Below, piece by piece: positions 25,401 to 37,400 of a stretch of DNA of 64,000 bases. The notes beneath the pieces were generated by a model. That model was not told where the DNA came from and did not search any database. It saw only the letters and a program-made list of their open reading frames with translations. This DNA comes from Anthonomus grandis grandis (lineage: Eukaryota > Arthropoda > Insecta > Coleoptera > Curculionidae). The position numbers and the translations under genes were made by a program. The stretch is taken from NCBI RefSeq assembly GCF_022605725.1, contig NC_065550.1:4712001-4776000 (forward strand), written 5' to 3'. How positions within the stretch are numbered: position 1 is the first letter of the stretch; each line of letters begins with the position of its first letter.

Positions 25401-28400
25401 CCACACTGTATATGTGGCTTATTTAAATGTTTGTAAAGATGTTAAAAATAAAGAGAATGTATTATTTTGTCAGGATAATCATTGTTCCGAGCAATTTGAA
25501 AAATTAGCGTTTTTGAGATAGACCGACATTAAAAAGACGATGGAAAAGTGAGTTAAATGCGGAAAGCTTTTTATAGTTTAACGTTATCCGTTGCCGTTGG
25601 TTTTCTATAAATTTCTAATTCGAGTTTCATGTTGTTTGTTTTTTTTAAGTAAAAGGTCTAAAAAAAGTAGATTGTCTGATTGTTCCTGTTCAAAAGTGAA
25701 ATGAACAGAAGGATTGATAGAGTTTAGAAATGCCTGAAATTCCTCGGTGGAACCAATCGCAATTTGATATTTCTCTCTCAAGAAAAAACATAAACACTTC
25801 TGCCAGAAAAGGTGACATGTTGGAACCCATTGCAACATCAGACTTTTGACAATATAATTTATTATTAACTTGAAAGAAGTTTTGCTTCAGTACACTGTCG
25901 ATAAGAGAACAAATTTCTAATATGATATGAGTAGGTAGCTTGCTTTGTAAAAAGAGAAGTTCTCGGGTGTATAATAGACAATCTTCGGATGGGATGCTTG
26001 GAAATAGGTTAGAAATATCGAAAGTTCAGTTTTAAGGGACAGCGCAGATTCAAGCGATGACGTTCCCCCGACGTAATCATCTACGTACATGCTAGAGCGA
26101 ATAGCTTCAGCTGCCAATGGATAGGTCTTCTTAGATAAGCTTCTTCATCATCGGCCAATTTTAATAAAGTTTTAATAGCAATATAGGGGGAACAAGTTAA
26201 ACCATAAACCAGTCTTTTGATACGGAAGTCCTGGACAGGTTCATCTGGAGAGAATCGCCAAAGAATGCGTTGATAGTCCTGATGATCAGGAGCAACAACA
26301 ATTTGCCGATACATTTTATAAATATCAGCAGTAAGAACAAATTTGTGGTAACAAAAACGAAGAAAAATAAATACCAAATCGTTCTGCAGTTTTGGACCAC
26401 AATACAAGGTCTCATTTAAAGAGGGTAGGTTGGGCAAATGAGCAGATCCATTAAAAACTACTCGTAATTTTGTAGTTAAGCTCTCAGGCCTAATTACACA
26501 ATGATGTGGAAGATAAAAGCAATTAGATAACGAAGGAGATACCGACTCCATGTGGTCTAAGTCAAGAAATTCCTTAATAAACTGACGATATAATTCATAG
26601 GTTGGACGATGCTTTATGAGTTTGCGCTCTAAAGAATAAAACCTATGGAGAGCTAATGAACGTATATTACCAAATGTAGGATTTTCCTCTTTAAAAGGCA
26701 AGTTGACAATAAATCTACCAGAGTCAGATCGTTGGTATGAATCTAAAAATATCTTTTCATACTGAATCTCGTCTGACGATAAATGATGTTGTTGAAGAAT
26801 TTGCTCAAGGTCCCAAAATTGTTTAACTTGAGATTCCAATGAAATAGGATCATCAATTTGGCAAAATAACGTGGTCACTGATAAAGGTCCGGTGGTTGAA
26901 ATAGGTCCCATTAAGATATAACCAAAAACAGTATTTACAGCATCAGGCTGACCTGATGATTCACCCCAAATGCGCCCATCTAGTAGCAGCTTAGAAAATA
27001 TATCAGCTCTTAGAAGAATATCCATAGCATCTGGGCAATGAAATCGTTCATCAGCCAATCGAATATTAGAAATATGTGACCAATTTTCAATATTAAATCG
27101 ACGCCTTGGCAATTCTTCACAAATTTTGGGAAGAACAAATGCATCAAGGTTAAAGGTAGGATTAGCTTTATGCAAAGGTCGGCGAGAAAGAGTAACAGCG
27201 TGGTAAATGCGAGATTTCATAGAAACAAGAAATGAGCTAGTGGGTATTTCTGTTTTTATTAAATTTTTGTAAGTTCATATGAGTTTTTATTGAGAGTGGG
27301 TTTTCAACTTTGACCAGTCTGATAGACTAACAGTGTCTGAGCAAACTTTAGTAGACTGTGAAAGAGTGTTGAAGTCCACCAACTTACCTAATCCAGATCT
27401 ATCTATCATCTTTAAGTCCATTAATAAAACAAGAAGAAAAAACATTAAAAATGTGTGTTTCTCAAATGAAACAAATGGCAATACACTCAATTCATTCGGC
27501 AGGAAATATATTGGATCCTTTGGAGTATAATCGTGTTCATTTAAGCAGAGAACAACAAGTTGAGGGACCTGAGTTCATAGATAATTTAGCGACTTTAAAA
27601 TGTGGAGACGACTCTGCTGAAATAATGGCAGATTTGGTACTTTATTGGTCTAAGAGAGAGATTTTTTGGAAAACCATTCGCTCTAAAATTAATTGAAACA
27701 CAACCCAATTATATAGTAGAAAGGTACATGAAAACCACTTTTAAAGGTCTCAATTTGTTTTTGTCATTAAAACTCAATTAAAAACTTGGACTCGGTTACA
27801 TCCTTTTTGTCGTAATCTAAACGAACTTTAGATTCTTTGGCATTATTCTCAGGGACATCATAAAAATAACATTCCTGGATCTGGTATAGTGCATACGATC
27901 TTAATCCGAACGGTGGCAAAATTGGGGAATAGTCAATATTCCGCATCTATAGGTACCATAAATATTTTAAACATTACTCAAAAATACCTTTTACGAGTAA
28001 TTTTAAAAAAACATCCCAGATACTCCTCAAACCGTTTATACCAAGAAGCGCGCGTTTTTACAATACAGCAAATGTATGCTAAGTCAGTGCTAATATTTGC
28101 CTATAAATATCCTGATTTGCGGCGACCGATAGAGAACTTGGGTTGCTATACTAGAAGCCAAGCAGTGCATTCTGTTAGTGTGCCTTTTCTGACAAGAGCG
28201 ACTACTTAAAGGTTTTTAACATACCTTGGCCCAAAATTTTTTAACCTTCTTCCAAGTAGTATTAGAGAAGTTCGAAATATACATATGTTTAGTAGAGAAA
28301 TAAATAGGTTGCTTCATGAAAACTTTGAAGTTTTTGCTACGGTGTTGCGTAGATAATTATTTATTTGCAAATTAAATATAGGGTATATGCAGCTTTATCA

Positions 28401-31400
28401 GTATATTTGTGGTTAAGATCTGTTATTCTGACTAGGGCGATTTAAATCATTAGTTCATTTAATCATTATTTTGGTTTATTCTTTGGTTTTAATATAGTTA
28501 GTATATAGTATAATATAGTATATAGTATATAGTATATTGGTATATTTGGTATATAGTATATAACTTTAAGTGAATTGTGAATTATATATATTATCTTCTT
28601 AATTACTTTTGTTTTGTACACACACAGATGCTAATCTAGGTGTACATCTATTTATACTTTTGTGAGTTTTGTAAAATTATTGTAAATTATTGTAAAATTA
28701 TATGTAGATATTATATGTAGATATGTAGTTCTATTGAATAAACTATGAATATGAATAGGTATTAAAATAAGAAGCGAAATATATGTGATTAGTCCTCATA
28801 TATTTCTAAGGCGACGAACGCCGGGATTTTTAGCCACCCCCCCCTTAACATTCATGCGAATGCCGTGTAATAGACGAAGAGGGCAAGTGGCGAGTCGAGA
28901 GAGGTTTTGAATTGTGAACGGGCTGGAAGTAAACGCCAGTGTCTTGCTTAAAGGCGATTTTTACTTTTTTATTTATATTTCATATTCGTCTGTATAGCAG
29001 GTGTTTTGAAGTGTGCTGGTCGCGTGTCGTTTAATTCTAGTTTATGTATTTGTTGCTTCTCTTTTCATTTAGCGTTTTTTTGTTATTAAATTGTTGCTGC
29101 TGTTGTTATTGTTCTTGTTGTTGTTTTTGTTATTGTTGGTGTTGTTAATACCTAAAATTAACAAGATGGCGTTGTGGAGACCTTTTAATGTGTCTGATTA
29201 TGAAATGGAAAATTTGGATGCCAATATAAACCAAGATCAATCCGAATTTAAAAATAAAGACTTGCATGTTCAAGCCCAAAGACTTATATTAAATATTTTT
29301 AATTGTTTAAAAAGAGAAATGAGCAAGGCCTCACAAAATGACATTCTAAAAAGGATTTGTGAGCTCACTAAACTGACTCGTACCACCGTCTACACTATAA
29401 TAAAAGTAGGGATTATGATCGATCATTCGGTAAAACGAAAAAAAAACAATAACAAACTGAAGCAAATTGATAATACTGACAGAGATGTTATACGGCGAAC
29501 TGTTTATCAATTTTATTCTAAAAACACCGCTCTAACGTTAGAAGCAATTCAAAATAAATTAAATATGGATTATCCTGATTATAAGTATAAATCTCTTGAT
29601 ACTTTACGTAGCGTCTTAATAGATTGTGGCTTTAAATATAAAAAACTAGATAAAAGAATGGTTATTATGGAATCTCCTCGAATTGTAACCTGGCGGCAGG
29701 AATATTTAAGTGAAATAAAGGAATATCGTTAATCAAAAAGGGAAGTTGTTTACCTTGATGAAACGTGGTATCACATACATGACCTTGTTAAGAGCATTCA
29801 TCACCCATGTATTCGTTTTTCCAGGTTTTTTAATTTATTTTAAGAGATATTTTAATGCGGTTTTTACTATAGTATTTTATTTTTTTGTAGGAAGACTGGT
29901 ATCAACTGATTTTTCTTTTTTTTTTTAAATCAGTTTTTTTTTTTTAATAATGTAAAAAACAATAAAATACTTTGTTAGCAGTCAAGCCAGGCCATTTTTA
30001 GAAAACATATTCCAATAGTAAAACACTACATTTTTATTAGGAAGACGATAAAATGAGAAAAACAAAAATGAAGCAATTTGCGCCCTATTTCTGAGGCGCT
30101 ACTATAGTTAGCTGTACGTGGCATCATTGCCTTAAACGAATCCGTCGCTGGAATTTACACGGTTCCCGCAATCCGGCGAGTTGTTTTTTCGATTTGAATA
30201 ATAATTATTTGAGTTATAATAATTCAGATTTGTGTTTTTATCTGGCTCTGGTACGTTGTGAGTGTTGAGAGTTTGTGGTGAGTAATTTGTATTACTGTTT
30301 CGTGTGGAAAATGTGAGTTCTGTTATGTTAGTTATGTTATAATCTTTGAGCTTATAGTTATATATTTAACTTTATAGTAAAAAAATGGGAAAGCAAAAAG
30401 ACGGTAAAAGGAATGTGTATTACGCAAAACGAAAGTCGTCGAAGCAAAAATATAAACGAACAAAGAGGACAATAAATATAAGGTAAATATGATATTAGTT
30501 ACCACTTTAATTTTACATAAATTTGTTTTCTTTAGAAGTGTATCTCCTAGGCAAGATATTAATTTCTCAACAGAATTTTCTGAGAGGAATAATCAAGAAG
30601 ACACAAGGTTAGTGCAAAGTTGTATGTTCTATGTACTTATAAATTTGTAATAATAATTGGTTGGTATACCCACCAACCTACCAATTGTCACTATATATGT
30701 ATAAAAAAGCTTTTTTATTTATTATTTGTCGGTATATGATATGATTAGGTCGAATAATCGACAAATAATAAACACAAAAAGACTTTTTATATTTAGCGAC
30801 AATTCTTTTATTTTGTTTTAAATAAAGCATAATAGGTATACAAACAAAAATTAGGTAGCCATATACTTATTAATTATTTATATTCTAATAATAGTTTAGT
30901 AAGTTCTGAATCTATAGGTTACTAATATAATAATTATAGGTATGTACCACTTTTTTGTTATTTAGGTTCAAGTTTCGTTTAGAAAAAATCAGTTACAAAA
31001 AAAATAGCTTCATATAATAATTTTACACAAATATACTAGTACCTACTATAGTAGAACTTTTTTCACCCGCAAATCTTTTATTTTTTAAAAACTTAATTTT
31101 TTTAAATTTTTATAATAGTTTATTTTAGAGGAAATCAGTTACAGAAAAAATAGCTTCATATATTAATTCTACAAACATATGCTAGTATAGTGTAATTTTT
31201 TTTTCGCCCCCTTTTGTTTTTGTAAGAAAATATTTTTTTTTAAATTTTTGTAATAGCTTATTTTAGCGGAAATCAGTTACAAAAAAAATTGCTTCATATA
31301 TAATAATTCTATAATTGTTTTGTTGTTGGGTTGGGTTGGTTTATTAGTTTATTACGTTGGATTTGCAAAAAGGGATATCTATCGTGGGTTAGAGCTCGAT

Positions 31401-34400
31401 CGCTCGATCCTGCCTCAAACTTGGCAGTTGTACTCAAATTCAAAAGACATTCAAAATAAGATATCACTTGAATCCTTCTTTCCATTTAATATTTTGGGGG
31501 TGAATGTCACCCCCGCTTGAGGGTGAAGTGACGAAGCTGAATATAGGTGCATGCATAGCTGAAAATCGTTGTTTTTTGGGGAGGGTGAGCAGTTATTTGG
31601 GGTGGATAGTTTAAGTTAAGACTTTTTCTTTTTCATATTTCATTTTATTTTAGCATGGACAGTAATAACACATCTAAAAATATTAGCGCTCTCAAGAGTC
31701 CGCAATCCGTTGTTAACTTAGAACCAAAGAAAAAAAAGGCAAAATGGTAAGCACGAATCGTTTTATTTTCAATTAAAATTAATAGCAATAATATTTATAT
31801 TTTTAGTAATGATGTGGAATTAATAGATGGTCGGCGAATATTTGATATAAACCATCTCTTCGGACAAATTTTAAACAACGAAACACATGAGCCATTTGGT
31901 TGTTCCATAGTTAATATGGAAATCGTCAAAGAAAACCGAAATGGCTTATATAGTGCATTTACTTTAAAATGTAAGATGTGTAACGTTACTAAAATAATTA
32001 CAAATGAGGACAAAGATGAACGAAAACTTGACGCTAATTCGGCTATAGTTATAAGTACTATTTCTACGGGTCTTGGATATTCCCAAATAAATGAAATAGC
32101 TGCTATATTGAATATGCCGTTTATGAGTGGAAATACTTTTACCAGCTATCATGATAAAGTTACAGACTTAGTCAGAGAATCCTCATGGAAGAGTATGCAG
32201 GAAGCAGCATCTGAAGAAGCACAAATAGCAATAGCTGAGGGCGAAGTTGATACCAATGGCATTCCATGTATTACTGTAGTGACTGATGGCGCATGGGGAA
32301 AGCGTTCATATAACGTTAATTATGATTCTTCATCTGGTGTGGTAATTATAATATTGGTTTAAAATCCAATTAAAAAAAAAATTTAAAACATAATAAACAA
32401 CTCAAACAAATTTGTAGGCCTGCATTGTAGGATACAAAACAGGTAAAATATTGTTTCTTGGAATAAGAAACAAATTTTGCTCAGTACTCGTGGTACCAAA
32501 ATAAGAAAAGAGAAATTCCTGTACATAAATGTTATAAAAACTGGAGCGGTACATCGACCTCAATGGAAGCGGACATTATTTTGGAAGGTTTTAAAAAAAG
32601 TGTAGAGTTTTATAATCTAAAATACACTAAAATGATTGGAGATGGAGATTCTTCGGTATACCGTAAATTGTTGCAGTCTAAACCTTATGGTAATAATTTG
32701 GTTCAAAAAGTGGAGTGCAAAAATCATTTATTGCGAAATTTTGCAAAAAAAGTTCGACAAATCTGTAGTAAGTATTTGCATGATTATAACATAAATATTA
32801 AGTACAATTATTTATATAATATAGGTATTTTATTAAGTATTTCTATTCTTAATATACATAATAGATATATTTTTTTATAATTTTTAAGGTATAGACTATA
32901 GACCCTTTCACATATAGATATTATAAAAAAAAATTTTATTTTTAATTTATTCTAGATGAAAAGCGAAGTAGCTCCAAAAATTTACCAGTACCTTTGGCAC
33001 TTAGGAAAGAAGTTTTTAGCCGGTTTTTGAGACTAAGGGCTGCAATTACAAAAGCTACTGCATATAGAATGCAAGAGGAAAACTTGATAGATGAAAAGAT
33101 TTCCTTACTCAGAGGTGACATTTATAACGCTCCAAGTCATGTATTTGGAGAACACGCCCAGTGCAAGGCAAGAAATTACTTCAAGTGTGATAGAGGTGAT
33201 AAGGAAATAAATATGGTTCCCATTATGCAAAATTGCGGCATTTATGAAGATGTCCTAGCAGCACTACAAAGAGTAGTTGATAATAGCAGCAGTCTAATCC
33301 TCAACATGGATAATAATCTTGCGGAGCACTATAATAATGTCGTTTGCAAATTCGTTGGCGGTAAGCGAATTGATTTTTCGAAAAGGGGTTCCTACCAAAC
33401 TCGGTGCGAGGCTGCTGCATTATCTTTTAACTCTGATGGTGACTATTATGGCATTCTTCATAAATCAGCAACTGGTAAAAGTCCCCGATCATACGCTAAG
33501 AGGTATATAGAAAGGTGTAAAAAATAAGGCTTTTAAAGAAGCAAAAACTAATAAAAAGAACTTTGTTTATTAAAAAAAAGAAAAAAACATCACTTCCCGA
33601 CAAGGATTACGGCCCAGACGCTAACTATATACCTTTAGCTATAGATAGTGACCTATTTATAAGCAAGAAAGTAGCATTTTTAGAGGAATTAAAAAAAAGT
33701 CCAGACGAGATTAAGGATATTGAAAAATTGACGATTGGTCAGGCTTCTAATTCCAAATAGTTGCAAGAAAGGTCTCTTAGAATCACAGCTTCAAATTTTG
33801 GCAAAATTTGTAAGATGAGAGCTAAAACGTCACCTTCCAAAACAATAACTTCCATGTTGTATGGAAATTTTATGGGAAATAAAGCTACAAAATATGGCAA
33901 TGATAGCGAAGCGCGAGCCATTTTAGATTTTGAAAACCAGTATGGTTTGAAAGTCACTCGCTGTGGACTTTCCCAGCGTCATAGTTTTTTAATTAATAAT
34001 TTTATACTATTGTTTATAGTTATCATACACCTAAAATATTCCTGTAATTATCATACTAAAAAATGTTTAATAGCTTTTGTATATTTTTTGTAGCCAAACT
34101 ATAAAGAATGTAACACTTTTTCGAATAATATAGGATAGGTAAAATTTTTTTCAATAAAAAAGTATCCCATTACTATTTTTTTACTGATGTATTTTATATT
34201 TTAGTTTTTTTTACTAATATTTTATGCATCATTTATACATTTTATAGCTAAAATGATTCTCGCATCACGCAGAAAACCAGTGTAATTTTTGTTTTCTAAT
34301 TATTTTTATATATAGAAGTAGGTACATTTAACTAGGTAGGTAGTAGATAAAGTATAAGCTGTAAAAAATACAATTTCAAATAATAAGAAAAATCTGATAT

Positions 34401-37400
34401 TATCTACTACCTACCCTGCGAGATAATCAAACGATCAGTTACTCCGCAGCCAAACACGAAAGTTTGCGATGTCTGTCCGTATCGAATTATCCAGAATATC
34501 CTGCCGACTGAACTACCAAAGCACAATAACAAAGCAACGCGAACGCCAAGCAATGTTGTCACATATTCACCCGGCCGACGGAACGACCGAAATCTGATTC
34601 TGGCGGGGTCACGTGCTGATGAATCCTCTTAAGAGTGGTTGGGTTGATAATACCAAAATGTGCACACTAAGTGGACCTTGTTCTCGCGGCAAACGCGTCA
34701 TTATTTTACACGCCGGTGGTATTAACGGCTTTGTTCCCAATGCCTTATTATTATCGGCGAAAAACATTGAGAACTCCTCTGCTGACTACCATGAAGACAT
34801 GACAGCCAGTCTGTTTGAAAAATGGTTTACTAAGCAATTGTTGCTAAATTTATCACCAAATTCTGTTGTTGTGATGGATAATGCATCATATCATTCCCGG
34901 TTGCATAATAAAATTCCCAATAATTCCACAAAAAAAGAAGAAATTTCGAAATTTAGGGAAATTAAAAACTTGCAGATTCCTAAAAAGGCGACAAAAAAGA
35001 CGTTATTGGAAATAATAAAAAAAGAATTTTTTAAAAAGAATAAGTCCTTGACAAAATTTGCGAGGCAAATGGTTATACAATTTTACGTCTTCCTCCGTAT
35101 TACTGCGTTTTTAATCCTATTGAAATGATTTGGGCTACTCTGAAGGACAAAATACGGAAATATAATCATTTCCCAACTGACAGTGCTTTCGTCTTAGAAA
35201 CCATAAGAGCAGTTGTTGAAGAAATAAACAAAACTGATATATGGAAGAATTGTGTCCGAAGTGTTGAAAAAAAGAAGATGAATATGGCATTTTACCCGCT
35301 GTTGACCCTATTGTTATAACTCCAAATTTGGACTCAAGTTCAGAAAATTCTGATAGTGAATTTTAAGTCTTAGTATATTTTAGATTTTTAGAAGAAATGC
35401 AAAAAAACCGCATTCTAAGTAAAATTAATGAAAAATTATGTAGCTATATAATTGAATATCTGAAAACATTAGTGTTTTATACCAAATTTTTATTAAATTG
35501 GTATGTGATGTAAATTAATTATGTCATCGCCATCTATGTTTAGGTTAAGAAGGTTTTGTGACATTTGACCAATATTTCATCTCTTTTACATACATTTTGA
35601 AAAATTTTAATTTATTCGATACATAAATATAACTCTATTTTAATTGTGAATGTATTGTTCATCTCACCCTCGACATGCGAACCAAATCAAATTTAACCCT
35701 GATGACGGGCATCTCCCATTTTGGTTTTTTGAAAATTAAATTAATTGAGAGTGATTGATAGTTTTATTTCTAATTTAACTCCATTGCAAGAAGGGACTAC
35801 ACTTCTTTAATACAATTTTTTTATGTAAGTTCTTATTTTTACCCATTTTATATGTAATAATATTTAAAAAAATGCTACTACACATTATCATGATGAAAAT
35901 AAAAAAAAAATCAAAGTAGTATTAAAAAAACTGCAATTTCGAATTAGCAAGTCTGGGATAATTTAAAAAAAAAATTACTTTACTATCTTGTTATAAATTA
36001 ATATACTAATATTTAATGTAAATTTAATTAAATAAAAAATTTGCCGTTGCACGCCTATGTCTCATAAAGAAGATGCCGCTTATGCCCACAGTTTTGTTTT
36101 TTTTTTTTGCTGTTCAGATTGATATCGTATGAACTATATCTCTATATTCCATTTTCTCATAAATCTCCTTAAGGGTCTCATTTTCTAAGATCAAAAAATC
36201 ATGCTGCATAAGCAAAACGTCTTTTTTTGCTATATTATTCCCCAATAATTTCTAAATAACTGCGATGGTACAAAACAAGAAACAAACAATTTATTACTTA
36301 CTCAATAGTGTATAACTTGACTTGCGGATCTCTAATGTGCTTGTAGGCCAATTTATACTCGTTCCTCCAATTAGAAACCGTTGAGAGTGGACACACTACT
36401 AAGACGTGCTTTGTTTTAGTTAGCTCTTGATAAGCAAATAGAGTCTGGATCAAAGCCAAAGCCTAAATCAAAATACTTCGTATGCAGTTATTGTTTTAAA
36501 AGAAAATGAAAATATTATACTTGTAAAGTTTTTCCGAGTCCCATGCAATGAGCCAAAATACAGCCAGAGCCTTTGTAGCTTTTCTGTAACTGCGAGACAC
36601 TTTCGTAGCACGAGTCCCACATAAACTGTATGCCGTCCCTTTGATGCGGTTTTAATCGTTTAACAATTTGCGGGTGGACTTTAATGGTAATTTCGTCGGA
36701 GGCATCCAAAACTGAGTAAAAAGAATTAAATTATAATCACTATGGCATTTACTTGAATTAACTTACTTAAAGGATTTACTTCGTCCTCGGTTTGAGATGC
36801 AAAACTGGACACAGATTGAGAGTACACTTCTTTGGCCTTATCTCTTTCTTGAAGACGTTTGATTCTTTCTTTCTCTTCATTATGTGCCCTCTGAGTGGCC
36901 TCTGCTAAATCGTCTTCTTCCAAGAGGGCTCTTATATTTCGACGTCCTTTGCCTACATCAAAAAAACATAAATTTATAAAAAAATCTTAATTTAGAAAAA
37001 AAACATGCGTATTTTTTACAACCCAATAACAGATTTAGGAAAGAAATTGTTTTCCAAATCAAAGAAAACCTTTTTTAATTAAATTTCGACGTTTCGACTT
37101 TTAGAGAGTCATCCTTATATCTATATAATTCTATGATATACACATTTTAACAGGGGGTTTAAATATAAACCTTTTTTCCAATGAATATCTAAATGAAGAA
37201 TACAAGAACATTCTCTCTTTTTTTGGATTCCTATCTTACATTAATGAAATTACAAGACCTACATCAGCAACATGTATCGACCATTATTTTGTTAAATTGC
37301 GGAAAAACCGTTTTTTTTTTAATATCAAATCTTATATACTTAATTATGATATCACTGATCACTACCCAATAGTATTGATATTGGAATACAATAAATCAGT

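Larger units (their letters stand above)
29795..34628 (+). mobile_element. Mutator/YqaJ-type DNA transposon inserted in the DDE gene
   Basis: Flanked by a 7-bp direct repeat TTAAGAG (29788-29794 and 34629-34635). Inner ends share ATTCATCA and its complement. Excising it with one repeat rejoins the host transposase in frame (DLVKSGWVDN), so the limits are firm. It carries a multi-exon gene at 30385-33980. Confidence 0.85.
29166..35365 (+). pseudogene. IS630/Tc1-like DDE transposase, split by a 4.8-kb insertion
   Basis: Starts MALWRPFNVSDYEMENLD. The N-terminal half (29166-29794) has a helix-turn-helix (LTRTTVYTIIK) and a second one (TLDTLRS-like SLDTLRSVLIDCGFKYKKL). A stop at 29730 is followed in the same frame by EVVYLDETWYHIHDLV, the first catalytic Asp. 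The frame resumes at 34629: KSGWVDNTKMC, RGKRVIILHAGGINGF, SSADYHEDM and VVMDNASYHSRL (second Asp). One frameshift later comes LRLPPYYCVFNPIEMIWATL (catalytic Glu). The second Asp and the Glu are about 81 residues apart, far more than Tc1 (34), recalling the DD82E/Sailor group. The acidic C-terminus SSSENSDSEF ends at 35365. Neither transposon end was identified. Confidence 0.85.

Noticed and set aside
29091..29165. Leu/Val-rich upstream extension of the DDE transposase frame
   Set aside because: A (TTG/CTG)n simple repeat; the ATG at 29166, beginning MALWRPFNVSDYE, is the better start.
31320..31520. 66-codon frame in intron 2 of the Mutator-like gene
   Set aside because: Flanked by splice sites that exclude it and by tandem repeats; no similarity seen.
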